DNA from: Flavobacterium beibuense
GTDB taxonomy: Bacteria; Bacteroidota; Bacteroidia; Flavobacteriales; Flavobacteriaceae
Length of the DNA stretch: 64,000 nt
Direction: 5' to 3'
Assembly: GCF_004151245.1 (NCBI RefSeq)
Contig: NZ_JUIW01000003.1
Location: 310,001-374,000, forward strand
The translations under genes and the position numbers were made by a program. Positions within the stretch are counted from its first letter, which is position 1. Each line of letters begins with the position of its first letter. The notes under the pieces are model-generated. The model worked only from the letters and a program-made list of their open reading frames with translations, was not told where the DNA came from and made no database searches. Of the stretch, positions 42,349-51,294 are shown in pieces.

Positions 42349-44544
42349 TTAGTCAAGTATAAAAGTGTTTGATAGTGTTTTTGTGGCCTCATACCTTACC
42401 CTGAAGTGTGTTGCCGGTACAGGGGTAATAACGGTATCGGGTTGCCTTGGCGACTGCTGTACCTGTGCAGTTTTCCAGTTAACACCATCGGGCGAGTACT
42501 GATAGATCAAACTGTTTACCGGTGTAAAGTTTGTTTCGTGGTTAATTATGTAGGTAAGAGGGGTAAGCTGTACCACGCTTCGTATGTTTATAGTATTTAC
42601 ACGTACAACCGGAAGGCTAAACCCACTATATGCAGGAGTGTAATTAACCCTAACCAGTTCACATTTGGTAAGCCTGCCGGGGATGTAGTTGTTTATTTTG
42701 TTTACCATAAAATAAGCCGAAAGCGCATCTATATAATACAGCTTTTTAAAGTCGAAGTTGGCAATGTCACTATCGGTAAGGTAAAGCTCTGCGTTTACTA
42801 TAAGGGCTTTTTCCAGTATGCTTTGCAGCGGAGCGTAATAGGTGTTTATAATATCGCCAAAAGACAGTTTGGTAAAGCTTTCCCTGTAATACTGCGAGGT
42901 TAGAATACTGGAACCTAATTCTGAACTTAATGCCATTACATTTCCAGGCCTTAAGTTGGCTCTCATTAAATAAAAGCGTTTGTCCAGTGACTTATACGTT
43001 ACGGGAGGTTCGTTATCTTCAGGTTCTTCCACGACTTCTTTTTCCCATAGCTTATAGATATTTGTAGGCTCATCGAGAAAGGTTAACTGCTGTTCCGGAC
43101 TGTAGATTTTAGACTTAATACTGTCTTTACTTTCTGCAAGATTTTGGTTGTTTACTGTAATATAATGGTCGTTATGAAAAGCCCCTTCGGTATTGTAGAG
43201 ATACCTAAACCAGTTTTGCTGGGCATAGCTGCCGTATATGTAGCTTTCGTTAAGCTTTTTGGCAAACTTGCTGCTCCAGTCTGTAACAGGGGGTGTTTTA
43301 AGCTGTTCGGTTAACGAAAGGAACTCATAATTGTTAGTGTATTTGTCCTTAAACAGGGTAAGCCCAAAACGGTACACAATTTCCTTGATAAAGTCTTTAA
43401 TGCTAAACTCAGCCAGGGCATTGCTAAAGTCCATTTCGCCGGTAGTAAGCCTTGTAAGGGTAACATCCAGCATTGGTACAAAATTGAAAAAGAACCTGTC
43501 ATCAGGATTTGTAAATACCAGGCAAATACTTTCGTTTTCTTCCAGCCGTATGGTTTTAGAAAAACTGAATTCGGTATCAGGCGCAATGTTCTCTTTTGCG
43601 GTAAACAGTTGCGGAAAGTTTTCATAATGATGACTCATAAACTGACCGTAGTTTTCGGCATTTTTACACACTACCAAATTTACCGGTTGCGTACAGTCGA
43701 GTTTACCTTTTACAGTAAGCCTGTAGTTAGCGGTTTGGTCTACCTTAAGGTGCCTTAAATCGCTGCCTTCGGCCAGTTCGTTAACTTCAGGTTCATAATA
43801 CTGAGTAGAGAATATCTTCCAGCCCAGGCTACTGGAGTTGTACCAGCTCCATTTTTCCGGAGTACTTTTAAATACAATATCTCCCGAGTTTTCTACGCCT
43901 TTAGGATAGGTAAGCCATAGGTTTTTAAACTCATCCGATTCAAATACAGATCCGGTGTAAGTAAACCCATAATGGGAAAATATCTTATCCCAAAGCCATG
44001 CCGCATTTATGGACGGAACCATATAGTCGATATTTATTCTGTCGGGAGCCCCCAGTAATCCCCTGCTATAAATTCGTTTCCCGTTATAGTCGGCAAGAAT
44101 GTAACGGTAGGGAAGGTTTTGTGTCCAAGATTGTACTACCGTTTCAGGGGTTTTCTCGTGCGTAAGTTCGTCAAGGCCAATTGTGGCAAGTGTATCTTTT
44201 TCCACTTCCTTAAACAGGTCTATAATACCGTCATACACTACGGCTTCATAATAGTCGCCGCCATCGGTAATTACTGCCCAGCCGTTGTAAACAAAGCATT
44301 CGCCAGCATCGTTAAACAGGCTACAGCTGTTTTTTTTATATGGCACGTTAGATGAGTTTCCCGTAAGGGTCATTTGGTCCATTGCCCTTATGTTGTTTGC
44401 CGTTTTTGGGAGTTTAAATTTGTTGGTATAACTGGCCTGCCTGTCGTCCAGGCTGTTTAGGTCGTTTACCTGTTTTGTTTGGGCAATGTGCTGGCCGGCA
44501 TCCAGATCTATTAACTGCCCGTTAATGTAGAGGAGAAGGGACAA
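42349..44544 (-). CDS. Phage tail / baseplate protein
   Basis: This 731-aa protein starts MSLLLYINGQLIDLDAG and continues LNDLDDRQASYTNKFKLPKT-like (SLDDRQASYTNKFKLP at about 32-47), a start I know from tail genes of Bacteroidetes phages. The rest is mostly beta strands with many Tyr and Trp, ending in a fibronectin-like segment (YSPDGVNWKTAQ). Likely a distal tail or baseplate hub. Transcription runs from the 380-aa tail gene to this and on into the tape measure. Confidence 0.7.
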   Translation of the reverse strand: MSLLLYINGQLIDLDAGQHIAQTKQVNDLNSLDDRQASYTNKFKLPKTANNIRAMDQMTLTGNSSNVPYKKNSCSLFNDAGECFVYNGWAVITDGGDYYEAVVYDGIIDLFKEVEKDTLATIGLDELTHEKTPETVVQSWTQNLPYRYILADYNGKRIYSRGLLGAPDRINIDYMVPSINAAWLWDKIFSHYGFTYTGSVFESDEFKNLWLTYPKGVENSGDIVFKSTPEKWSWYNSSSLGWKIFSTQYYEPEVNELAEGSDLRHLKVDQTANYRLTVKGKLDCTQPVNLVVCKNAENYGQFMSHHYENFPQLFTAKENIAPDTEFSFSKTIRLEENESICLVFTNPDDRFFFNFVPMLDVTLTRLTTGEMDFSNALAEFSIKDFIKEIVYRFGLTLFKDKYTNNYEFLSLTEQLKTPPVTDWSSKFAKKLNESYIYGSYAQQNWFRYLYNTEGAFHNDHYITVNNQNLAESKDSIKSKIYSPEQQLTFLDEPTNIYKLWEKEVVEEPEDNEPPVTYKSLDKRFYLMRANLRPGNVMALSSELGSSILTSQYYRESFTKLSFGDIINTYYAPLQSILEKALIVNAELYLTDSDIANFDFKKLYYIDALSAYFMVNKINNYIPGRLTKCELVRVNYTPAYSGFSLPVVRVNTINIRSVVQLTPLTYIINHETNFTPVNSLIYQYSPDGVNWKTAQVQQSPRQPDTVITPVPATHFRVRYEATKTLSNTFILD

Positions 44545-44599
44545 GTTGGTGTTTTATGGTCAAATCTTTTTATTGAGTACTAAGTATTGAGAATTGAGA

Positions 44600-44800
44600 C
44601 AGAATATGATGAATCGTATGAGTGAGCAGTTCCCCTCTTGAGAGGGGCAGAGTGTGTCATTGCAAGGAGGAACGACGCGGCAATCTATTTTTAAATGTTG
44701 AATTTTAAATTTTAAATTGAGATGTCTCCCTGCGGTCGACATGACACCCCTTTTGGCTTTGTCATTCCGATACGAAATGCAGTGAAGTGAGGAATCTCAT
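44600..44800. repeat. Intergenic repeat mosaic 5
   Basis: No gene is seen. It holds in order CCCCTCTTGAGAGGGG (about 44632), GTCATTGCAAGGAGGAACGAC...GCAATCT (about 44656-44685), the GAATTTTAAATTTTAAATTGAG spacer, ATGTCTCCCTGCGGTCGACA (about 44722), and a GTCATTCCGATACGAAATGC copy (about 44761). It separates tail gene and cargo. Confidence 0.7.
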
Positions 44801-44873
44801 ACCAACTAACTGCTATTGTAAATGAATATTAAATACTTAAAAATTGCTATATTTGGGTTATAACCGCCTTACT

Positions 44874-45329
44874 ATGAAAAGATTATTATTGCTGCCATTA
44901 CTACTGTTTTATGTTGTTGGTTTTGCACAGGCAGATGTAACTGTATCTTTTCCTAAATTAGAGTTTAGAAAAGGAGAAAAAATACAAATGGAAGTAACCA
45001 ACAACACTATCGATACTTTGTATGTAACCTTTGGACTGCAAAGGCTTAATGAAAAATCGGGCGAGTGGGATAGTTACAGGAAAGATGCTTTTTCTAAACC
45101 TCACGTTAAAGCTGAATTTTGTTTGGTTGTTAAAGCAGGCGAATCCCTGGAAAAATCTTTTGAAATATCCGAGTCGGAGTGGCTTCGTTCTCCGCAATAT
45201 ACTGATGCTGAAAACCGACGTTTACTGGACGAAGCAAAACGAGGGACTTATAGGCTTGAGGCCAGATACTGGCGAAAAGAACAGAAAAACCGTGAACTAA
45301 TTTATACAGAACCTTTTGTTGTAAAATAA
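44874..45329 (+). CDS. Secreted protein of unknown function
   Basis: A signal peptide (MKRLLLLPLLLFYVVGFAQ) precedes about 130 aa with an Ig-like start (VTVSFPKLEFRKGEKIQMEVTNNT), which suggests a BsuPI or CARDB-type single beta sandwich. A TATATTTG -7 element lies about 20 bp before the ATG. The stop and the next ATG overlap (TAATG at 45327-45331), so it is co-translated with the lipoprotein that follows. Cargo inside the prophage region; function unknown. Confidence 0.6.
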   Translation: MKRLLLLPLLLFYVVGFAQADVTVSFPKLEFRKGEKIQMEVTNNTIDTLYVTFGLQRLNEKSGEWDSYRKDAFSKPHVKAEFCLVVKAGESLEKSFEISESEWLRSPQYTDAENRRLLDEAKRGTYRLEARYWRKEQKNRELIYTEPFVVK

Positions 45330-45898
45330 TGAAACATAATAAGCTATTATTACCCTTATTGTTTTTTATACTGTTTTCCTGTACACAAAAGCCTCAGGAA
45401 ATGCAGGAAAACCTGATTATTACTGTTGGCAGCGGAATGGATCCCAGTGAACCGAGATACGGTATAGAATTAAAAGGCGATACCTTGTTTTACTGTGAGG
45501 AAATTAATCCGCAGGAGACAGTTAAAGATACATTTTTGTATAAATACTACTATTGTATTATTGGTAAGGAAAAAGTAACCGAGATATTAGAGCGCAGCAA
45601 AGCCGTTTTTGATAACAAACTGGATTATGGGTATATAGACGATGCTAATTTTTATCAGCTAAATATTAATACCTACCTGGAGAATACTGATAAACCCGTT
45701 GACACACTTACAACTACTTTTTATATTGCTAACCTAGAAAGTGAGGAGCAGGTAAAGGTGGTGAACGATATTCTTGCCCTTAAGAATTGTGACTTAAAAC
45801 CAATGAAGTATCATTTGTTTAATTCAGGGATATTACAGTATAAATTGCCACCACCGCCACCAGTAAAAATAGATGGCCCGCCAAGGAAAATAAAGTAG
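45329..45898 (+). CDS. Lipoprotein of unknown function
   Basis: The product of 189 aa has the signal MKHNKLLLPLLFFILFSC and a mature alpha/beta domain (NLIITVGSGMDPSEPRYGIEL; YKYYYCIIGKEKVTEILERS), ending in a proline-rich tail (LPPPPPVKIDGPPRK). No family is recognised. It is coupled to the preceding secreted protein by TAATG. The combination looks like a small envelope operon carried as cargo. After the stop comes a GAGATGTCTCCCTGCGG repeat near 45918. Confidence 0.6.
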   Translation: MKHNKLLLPLLFFILFSCTQKPQEMQENLIITVGSGMDPSEPRYGIELKGDTLFYCEEINPQETVKDTFLYKYYYCIIGKEKVTEILERSKAVFDNKLDYGYIDDANFYQLNINTYLENTDKPVDTLTTTFYIANLESEEQVKVVNDILALKNCDLKPMKYHLFNSGILQYKLPPPPPVKIDGPPRKIK

Positions 45899-45965
45899 AT
45901 TACTTTAATATTGAATTGAGATGTCTCCCTGCGGTAGACATGAAGCAATCTGGTATAGATTTAAA

Positions 45966-46523
45966 TTAGGGTTTCTTTTTTTCTTGATCCGGATATAAAA
46001 AGATACCTTCCTTCATGTAATAGTCTAACGAATTGAATATATCGCTAATTCGGTATTCATAGTTTTCCAGCCATTCACTAAATACCTCGGGATGTTTAAA
46101 AAAATGCTGTAACTTAAATTGGGTTTCTTCAAGATGTTTTGAATTATCTACAAATCTTTTGTGGTAAAATCGCATTACATACTTTTGGTCATAACACTCT
46201 ATAATCAACAGATATTCAGAACTAAAAAAGTTCTTGTCATAAAAGTTCTTAGAGATTTTACAAAAAGGCTTAAAAAATCCTCCGTTAATTATGAGCTTTT
46301 TGTTTAAAAGGTCTTCTTCAACTGGAGTCATATTAATAACCGGTTTATAGTATAGTTTGGACCATTCAAAAACATAATCGAATACCTGGTCTCTATCCAT
46401 ACCAGGTGCTTTAAATGTTATGGTTTTTGTAGTATCGGCCTCAAACCTAAAGGTAATTTTTTCCTCCTGTGCAAAAAGGCAAACGCACACAAAAACAAAC
46501 AGCAGTGTAAGGTATTTTTTCAT
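45966..46523 (-). CDS. Secreted protein, DUF4468-like
   Basis: A signal peptide (MKKYLTLLFVFVCVCLFAQE) precedes one domain of about 140 aa: KTITFKAPGMDRDQVFDYVFEWSKLYYK, then NKKLIINGGFFKPFCKIS, then YLLIIECYDQKYVMRFYHKRF. That order of helix and strands resembles DUF4468 (TBP-like fold) of exported Bacteroidetes proteins. A helical C-terminus ends with Lys. It is monocistronic or linked with 46622-47116, which starts 99 bp downstream of its promoter region on the same strand. Confidence 0.55.
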   Translation of the reverse strand: MKKYLTLLFVFVCVCLFAQEEKITFRFEADTTKTITFKAPGMDRDQVFDYVFEWSKLYYKPVINMTPVEEDLLNKKLIINGGFFKPFCKISKNFYDKNFFSSEYLLIIECYDQKYVMRFYHKRFVDNSKHLEETQFKLQHFFKHPEVFSEWLENYEYRISDIFNSLDYYMKEGIFLYPDQEKKKP

Positions 46524-46621
46524 TGCAAAGTAAATTGTAATAGTTAGCTATTATAACTCTTTGAAATTTAGTTTATTGCCAGCTTTATGAATTAGATTGG
46601 CTACTCTTTAAATAAGAGTTT

Positions 46622-47116
46622 TTAATACATTCCATATACCCTGTGCATTTCTCTCTCAAACTCTTCAACAGTGTCTGAACCACAAGTTTCCATAGTTTGC
46701 ATTAACATGACATAATAATCCGTATTGGCTTTGGTATAAGCTAACAGAGCTTTATCTTTTTTATTCCAGGCATCTTTAGCTTCTTCAGCACTGGAAAAAT
46801 CGGTTTGGTCAATGTGTGCTTCTACCCAAAAAAGAATCTTCTCAGTAAAATTGGTAGCCCTCGGGTCGTCCATAGGCTCTTTGTTATGTACTTTGGCAAA
46901 AAACTCTTCGGTTAGTTTCCTAAGATTTACAGATTCGGGCGAGTTATGCATTTTTAAAAACTGCTCTTTAAGTGCAGCCATTTTTTCCTTACACTCATCA
47001 GTTAATTCCGTCTTAGTATTCTCAACTTCGCCATCAAGGCCAACAACGGTATACTCCTGAGCTTGTATAATATTTGTCGTAAAAAAGAAAAGGGCAGTAA
47101 AAAAGAATTGTTTCAT
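46622..47116 (-). CDS. Secreted helical protein of unknown function
   Basis: A signal peptide (MKQFFFTALFFFTTNIIQAQE) precedes about 143 aa that are helical and charged (ECKEKMAALKEQFLKMHNSPES; EEAKDAWNKKDKALLAYTKANTDYYVMLM). No family is recognised. It shares strand and spacing with the neighbouring secreted protein gene (45966-46523) and with 47155-47526, and the three could form one unit. Cargo in the prophage region. Confidence 0.55.
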   Translation of the reverse strand: MKQFFFTALFFFTTNIIQAQEYTVVGLDGEVENTKTELTDECKEKMAALKEQFLKMHNSPESVNLRKLTEEFFAKVHNKEPMDDPRATNFTEKILFWVEAHIDQTDFSSAEEAKDAWNKKDKALLAYTKANTDYYVMLMQTMETCGSDTVEEFEREMHRVYGMY

Positions 47117-47154
47117 TAGGTAAGGTTTTGGTCTAACAGCGCTAAAATAAGTAA

Positions 47155-47526
47155 CTAAACTTTCTTACACCAGTCTGTCGCAAATAATTTATCCCATTTT
47201 TTCATATATACATCAAAATCAGTACTCCAAAAGAGTGGATTTGCACAAAATTCTATAATGTCTTCTGTTATAGCCGAAAACCTTCTTTCAAAAAGGATAT
47301 CATTTTCATCAGCTGCACTCGTTACATTTGAATAATGTTTATTGATAAAGGAATAAATTTCATTTTTGGTAACCCCCATACTTTTCAATTCATTTAATAG
47401 GGCAAATACCTTAACAACAAAAGACTTATAATCATCAAAACTCATAACCGAGAGAACATGGTAATTAAGGTTATTCTCGATAAAATTTTTAAATGCGGTT
47501 ACAGCTTGGTTTATATTATTTTCCAT
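47155..47526 (-). CDS. Cytoplasmic protein of unknown function
   Basis: The 123-aa product, starting MENNINQAVTAFKNFIENN, has no signal and is predicted helical with aromatic residues in the C-terminal half (ITEDIIEFCANPLFWSTDFDVYMKKWDKLF). I do not recognise it. It is first in a possible three-gene minus-strand unit with two secreted protein genes. The sequence is AT-rich. Confidence 0.5.
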   Translation of the reverse strand: MENNINQAVTAFKNFIENNLNYHVLSVMSFDDYKSFVVKVFALLNELKSMGVTKNEIYSFINKHYSNVTSAADENDILFERRFSAITEDIIEFCANPLFWSTDFDVYMKKWDKLFATDWCKKV

Positions 47527-47589
47527 TGCTAACAGGTTGATATCATCAAACTAAAATAACGTTTTTATTATAAATATCGAATTTCAAAC

Positions 47590-47885
47590 TATGAATTGAG
47601 ATGTCTCCCCTCCGGTCGACATGACCACACTAAAGCGTGGCAAGCTGTGGCAATCTCAATTATTCTTTTGTCCTGCCACAAAAGAACCAAAAAGGCACGG
47701 CTGTGGCTCCTTAGGCTAAAAATTACTGCATTCGGCTAAACCATCCGAACTCGGCTTTCGCCTCAAACAGCGGATGCTTCTTTACGCCTCCTTTGCAATT
47801 TTCCTAACGCCACAGAGCCTGATCCCGGAGCTTCACTCTGATGTTCTGTTGTTGTGAGTTCCCCTCTTGAGAGGGTAATTATATG
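47590..47885. repeat. Intergenic repeat mosaic 6
   Basis: It covers most of a 508-bp gene-free gap. It contains GAGATGTCTCCCCTCCGGTCGACATGAC (broken by a one-base change near 47605), a GCGTGGCAAGCTGTGGCAATCT variant, the A element at 47661-47845 and a final CCCCTCTTGAGAGG copy (about 47860). From 47886 to 48034 there is only AT-rich sequence with no feature I can name. Confidence 0.7.
47661..47845 (+). repeat. Long A element, complete copy
   Basis: The left end is the stem TTCTTTTG...CAAAAGAA with the CTGCCA loop variant. The interior contains GGCTCCTTAGGCTAAAAATT and CTAAACCATCCGAACTCGGC, and the right end is GGAGCTTCACTCTGATGT. Confidence 0.8.
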
Positions 47886-48034
47886 CTATTTTACACCAAA
47901 CCATCTAAAATAAAAATTCAGATGTTTTTTAGTTTTATATGGGTTGATGGCAGGGGCAACTCAAATAAAATTCATAAAATCCGAATTCAATATAAAAATG
48001 AAATTTAAAACTCGCTTAAAATTTTCAACACACA

Positions 48035-48619
48035 TTATTCACCAGCATCCTTAAGACCATGTTCAATTTTAGATGGTAAAACAAATAAAAATTCTGCAAG
48101 AGCTAAAGTAAAATCAATAACTTTTTGTGCATCAGATGGGGTCGGCAATTCAGCCTCGTAATCAGCATGACGCTCTTTGTTTGACTCTAATCTTACATGA
48201 TGCGCCCATTCAGCCATATCTTTAGTTATTAAGTGTTCACTGGCCGCTTTATCTATTCTTGCATAAAGGCTTCCATCAATATACCCTTTTTCTTTAAGCA
48301 TAGCATCTATAGAGCTAGCCGCTACCATTATTGATGCAGAAGAAGCATGTATAGTATCTATAGCTTGCTGAAGAAAAGTTCTAGCTTTAGCGGGAATTAT
48401 ATCATCTACTTTAACACTTTGTGGATATATTTCACGGTGATGATAATTATCCCAAGCAGCACTGACCACACTCCCGCATCGGTTGCAGCTATAAAACCCC
48501 CAATACCGATGATTCCTACCGTACATATCTCTTGTTTCAGTTTTAGCTCTCATTACAAGGCTTGGACTGTCTACATTACAAAAGGGACATTTTGGTAACT
48601 CTAAAGAATTTTCTATCAT
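48035..48619 (-). CDS. DUF4145 domain protein with N-terminal zinc ribbon
   Basis: Residues 10-50 hold two CxxC knuckles (CPFC and CNRC), a zinc ribbon with aromatic HRYWGFYSC. The rest is a helical DUF4145 domain (PAKARTFLQQAIDTIHASSASIMVAASSIDAMLKEKGY, then WAHHVRLESNKERHAD). DUF4145 is common in restriction and defence-associated proteins, including type I R subunits, and probably mediates protein contacts. The gene stands next to a lipoprotein gene 12 bp away on the same strand. No restriction genes are near. Length of 194 aa is usual for stand-alone members. Confidence 0.75.
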   Translation of the reverse strand: MIENSLELPKCPFCNVDSPSLVMRAKTETRDMYGRNHRYWGFYSCNRCGSVVSAAWDNYHHREIYPQSVKVDDIIPAKARTFLQQAIDTIHASSASIMVAASSIDAMLKEKGYIDGSLYARIDKAASEHLITKDMAEWAHHVRLESNKERHADYEAELPTPSDAQKVIDFTLALAEFLFVLPSKIEHGLKDAGE

Positions 48620-48630
48620 AAAAGTTCAGG

Positions 48631-48975
48631 TTATTTATTTTCACATAACTTAAGACCTTCTGAAATAAAGTCACTATAAGGTATCTTAGTACCAGGAATT
48701 TGGGGATTGTCTAACCATATATTCTCTATTTCTTTAACTTTAGAGTCATCTCGGGAAGCACTTTTAGCAGAACCGTTTAAAGCGTAAATTGTACCGTCTT
48801 CGGTTTTACAATAAACTTCTTTGTATGGTCGACAAAAGACTTCAACTTCATTAACTGAAAAAGGCCATTGTCCCGAAAAAGTATTTTTAGTAAACTTAGT
48901 AGTATTTTCAGAGCATGAAGTCAAGAAAGCAAATGATACTAAAAGAAGAATTTTAAAATAAGTAAAGTTTCTCAT
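48631..48975 (-). CDS. Small lipoprotein
   Basis: The 114-aa product has a lipoprotein signal (MRNFTYFKILLLVSFAFLTSC) and a short mature domain with three cysteines (VFCRPYKEVYCKTEDGTIYAL; KLCENK end). The segment resembles DUF2511-type small secreted proteins (SGQWPFSVNEVEVFCR), but I cannot be sure. It lies 12 bp upstream of the DUF4145 gene, so both may be one transcript. Confidence 0.6.
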   Translation of the reverse strand: MRNFTYFKILLLVSFAFLTSCSENTTKFTKNTFSGQWPFSVNEVEVFCRPYKEVYCKTEDGTIYALNGSAKSASRDDSKVKEIENIWLDNPQIPGTKIPYSDFISEGLKLCENK

Positions 48976-49069
48976 ATCATTAGTAGTTAGTACTACTAAT
49001 ATAGAAAAACTTTTGAAAAAAAAAGGAATAATAGAACGCTACTTCATCTAATATTTCTACAGGTAATTA

Positions 49070-49140
49070 TATATCCTTGAGAGGGGTAGGGTTGTGTTTG
49101 TATAATTTTAATTGAGATGTCTCCCACCTCGCAATGACAA
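49070..49140. repeat. Short repeat patch at the tail-gene end
   Basis: CTTGAGAGGGGTAGGGTTGTG (about 49076) and AATTGAGATGTCTCCCACC (about 49110) followed by TCGCAATGACAA are broken copies of three repeat families fused together. Confidence 0.6.
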
Positions 49141-49180
49141 TACTTGCTAAACTTTTGCCTTATGCCTTTCAACTCAAAAC

Positions 49181-50323
49181 TTAAAGCGTTATCGTGTATC
49201 GCTGCGGAAGCTCTATATCAAAAGTAAAATTGGTAAGCTGTTGTTTAGGGTTTTTAATCCTTGCGTTTGATGTTTTAAGGGTAACCTCCATCCAGTTGTT
49301 TTTTCCGTTTTGGCTAAGGGGCTTCCCCGTAAACAGATACACTTTTGGGCTTTCCAATATGCCCTGTACAATACGGCGTTCGTCGTCGTTAAGTAGTTCG
49401 GCAGTAATCTTAAGTGTATCCATACTCTCTTTGCCAATTTGGGTAGTGCGTCCAAAGGAGTTTTCCAGATTATAATAATCGCGGTCTAACTCACCTGTGT
49501 ATTGCGTACTGCGGTCTATACTGTAGGTGTTTTCAAAAAGCCAATAGCTGTACCCGCCGTAGTTGTTGAGCCATTTTAGGTAAACGCCTTTTTTGTATGG
49601 CACTTTTTCCAGCGTAATAAATTTATCTGTACTGTAGTCAAACGTACTTTTCTTAAAACGTATTTCGTTAAAACCTTCCACTAGCGGGAACAGACTCTCC
49701 AGTGTTTCATAGGTACGACCATCGCTAAAAACAAGTCGGGACACACGTGCTTTGGTTGGCAGTTTTGCCGATAATGCCGTAGTGGTATTCTTCAGGTAAA
49801 AGTAGGAGGTAGTAGGCATAAAAAAGCTAACATCAAACGGATAGCCTTCCCAGTATTTAAGGTAATAATGCTGCGTACTGTTAGCCTTATTGGGAGAAAG
49901 TAAAAAATAATCGGAAGTAGTGCGGCGGTTGTAATCGCCAAGCTGTTCGGCTGCCGAAATCCATGTTAGGTTATAACCATTATCGTCGTGGGCACCGTCG
50001 TTCATCCAAATGGTAAAGTACAGGTTGGTATTAAGGTAGGAACCATTTTCAAAATTATACACATAACTGTAGGTGTTAAGTCCTTCCAGACTTGGGGTTA
50101 GGGTATCCTCAAAATTTCGGGTATTAATGTATGAGGTTACGTATGGCTTTAGGTTGAGGAAGAAAGTACCGTCTGGTGCCGGATAAATTCGCATGGGTTT
50201 ATTATTAAAGGTAAGGTCGCAGTATTTGGGCTTACCCGGCAGGCTGCTGTAAAAGTTAAGCACATCGTTATTGTATGCCATACGCACACGGTAAATGTCT
50301 ATGGGGTTTGTAAATACGATCAT
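49181..50323 (-). CDS. Phage tail structural protein
   Basis: The 380-aa protein, starting MIVFTNPIDIYRVRMAYNND, is rich in Tyr, Asn and beta strands (YVTSYINTRNFEDTLTPSL; VKLYFTGK-like VYLFTGKPLSQNGKNNWMEV) and ends FDIELPQRYTITL. It overlaps the preceding 156-aa gene by 4 bp (ATGA). Such proteins follow connector genes and precede the baseplate and tape-measure genes in Bacteroidetes prophages, so a tail tube or tail-assembly role is likely. No homologue name can be given. Confidence 0.6.
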   Translation of the reverse strand: MIVFTNPIDIYRVRMAYNNDVLNFYSSLPGKPKYCDLTFNNKPMRIYPAPDGTFFLNLKPYVTSYINTRNFEDTLTPSLEGLNTYSYVYNFENGSYLNTNLYFTIWMNDGAHDDNGYNLTWISAAEQLGDYNRRTTSDYFLLSPNKANSTQHYYLKYWEGYPFDVSFFMPTTSYFYLKNTTTALSAKLPTKARVSRLVFSDGRTYETLESLFPLVEGFNEIRFKKSTFDYSTDKFITLEKVPYKKGVYLKWLNNYGGYSYWLFENTYSIDRSTQYTGELDRDYYNLENSFGRTTQIGKESMDTLKITAELLNDDERRIVQGILESPKVYLFTGKPLSQNGKNNWMEVTLKTSNARIKNPKQQLTNFTFDIELPQRYTITL

Positions 50324-50790
50324 AAAAAAGTGTTGTTTATAAAAGAGGTAAGGTTTTGGGTTAGATTGGCCAGCTCGTTATCGCTAACCTTGTTTATAAT
50401 CTGCTGAATGCGCTGCGGGGTTATCACAGTGCTTATTAGCTCAGTACCGCCGTGTTGGGCGCGATTATACCCTTCGCGTGCAATTTTTCGGGCAATAAGG
50501 TAGGCCAGACTACTAAGGGTAATGTCGCCCTCTATAGTGCCGGCTATGCCTTTTGCCACCAGCCATTGTTCTATGGCTTCGCTGGGGGGCTGTTTGCCGG
50601 GTTTGCGTCCGTATTCAAGGGCATTGGTATATTCTTCGCCCTTAATGGTTACACTGTTTTCTATAAGTTCTATAGTGAGGCTGTTGGCCCAGTTCCCGGT
50701 GGCGCGCATACCCAGTTCGTCATACTTGGCAATGAGTTCACTTTTCAGCAGTTCAAACTCTGCCGATAAAATACTACTGGTTAGTATCAT
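50320..50790 (-). CDS. Phage head-tail connector / tail completion-like protein
   Basis: The 156-aa protein has EYTNALEYGRKPGKQPP followed by IEQWLVAKGI near residues 56-85, the pattern of HK97 gp10-like and minor tail-completion proteins. It is mostly helical at both ends. It overlaps the 151-aa gene upstream by 17 bp and the 380-aa tail gene downstream by 4 bp, so the three are one late transcript. Confidence 0.65.
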   Translation of the reverse strand: MILTSSILSAEFELLKSELIAKYDELGMRATGNWANSLTIELIENSVTIKGEEYTNALEYGRKPGKQPPSEAIEQWLVAKGIAGTIEGDITLSSLAYLIARKIAREGYNRAQHGGTELISTVITPQRIQQIINKVSDNELANLTQNLTSFINNTFL

Positions 50791-51229
50791 ACTTTACGGG
50801 TATTGTAACGGAATAGGAGCACAGCAGTCCGTCCATATTGGCATCAAGGGCATCGGTTACGTCAATGTTTTCCCATTGGCTTACGGTATAGCCTCTTGTG
50901 GCAAGCCTGTTGCCAAGGGTTTCAAAAACGGTAAGCAGCGGTTCTATGTTTGTGGCATATTTACCGGCCTGAGCAGTATCGCGCTCGGCAAAGTACTGTT
51001 GGTCGAAATCCGATTGCTTTACCAAGAAGAATTTGCCCGTATACTGATGGGACATAATTCGGGTTCCGCTGTTGTTGTACTCGCTTTTGCGGTTTGTAAA
51101 TTCGTGCAGAAGGTAGGTTTCCCCTGCGTTTGCAGAACCTTCTAACAGGTTTAATGCGGCTTTTTTACCGTAATGGTAAATGAGGTTGTGGTCTTCGGCC
51201 ATAAGCTGAAGAAGGCGTACAATGTCCAT
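50774..51229 (-). CDS. Phage minor structural protein
   Basis: The 151-aa protein (MDIVRLLQLMAEDHNLIYHYGKK at the start) carries LLHEFTNRKSEYNNSGT and a C-terminal part ending YSVTIPVKYDTNQ. It resembles tail-terminator-like proteins of Bacteroidetes phages in size and position before the gp10-like gene. It overlaps that gene by 17 bp. Upstream of it lies the composite repeat at 51295-51725, which interrupts the late operon. Confidence 0.55.
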   Translation of the reverse strand: MDIVRLLQLMAEDHNLIYHYGKKAALNLLEGSANAGETYLLHEFTNRKSEYNNSGTRIMSHQYTGKFFLVKQSDFDQQYFAERDTAQAGKYATNIEPLLTVFETLGNRLATRGYTVSQWENIDVTDALDANMDGLLCSYSVTIPVKYDTNQ

Positions 51230-51294
51230 TGTTTTTTCAGGTTTTTTGAAGTTAGTATTGAGATGTGAGATAATAGATGATAGAGGATAGACGG

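Noticed and set aside
44560..44742. 60-aa frame upstream of the 731-aa tail gene
   Set aside because: It spells MSTAGRHLNLKFKI, which is the reverse reading of the GAGATGTCTCCCTGCGGTCG repeat and its spacer; not a gene.
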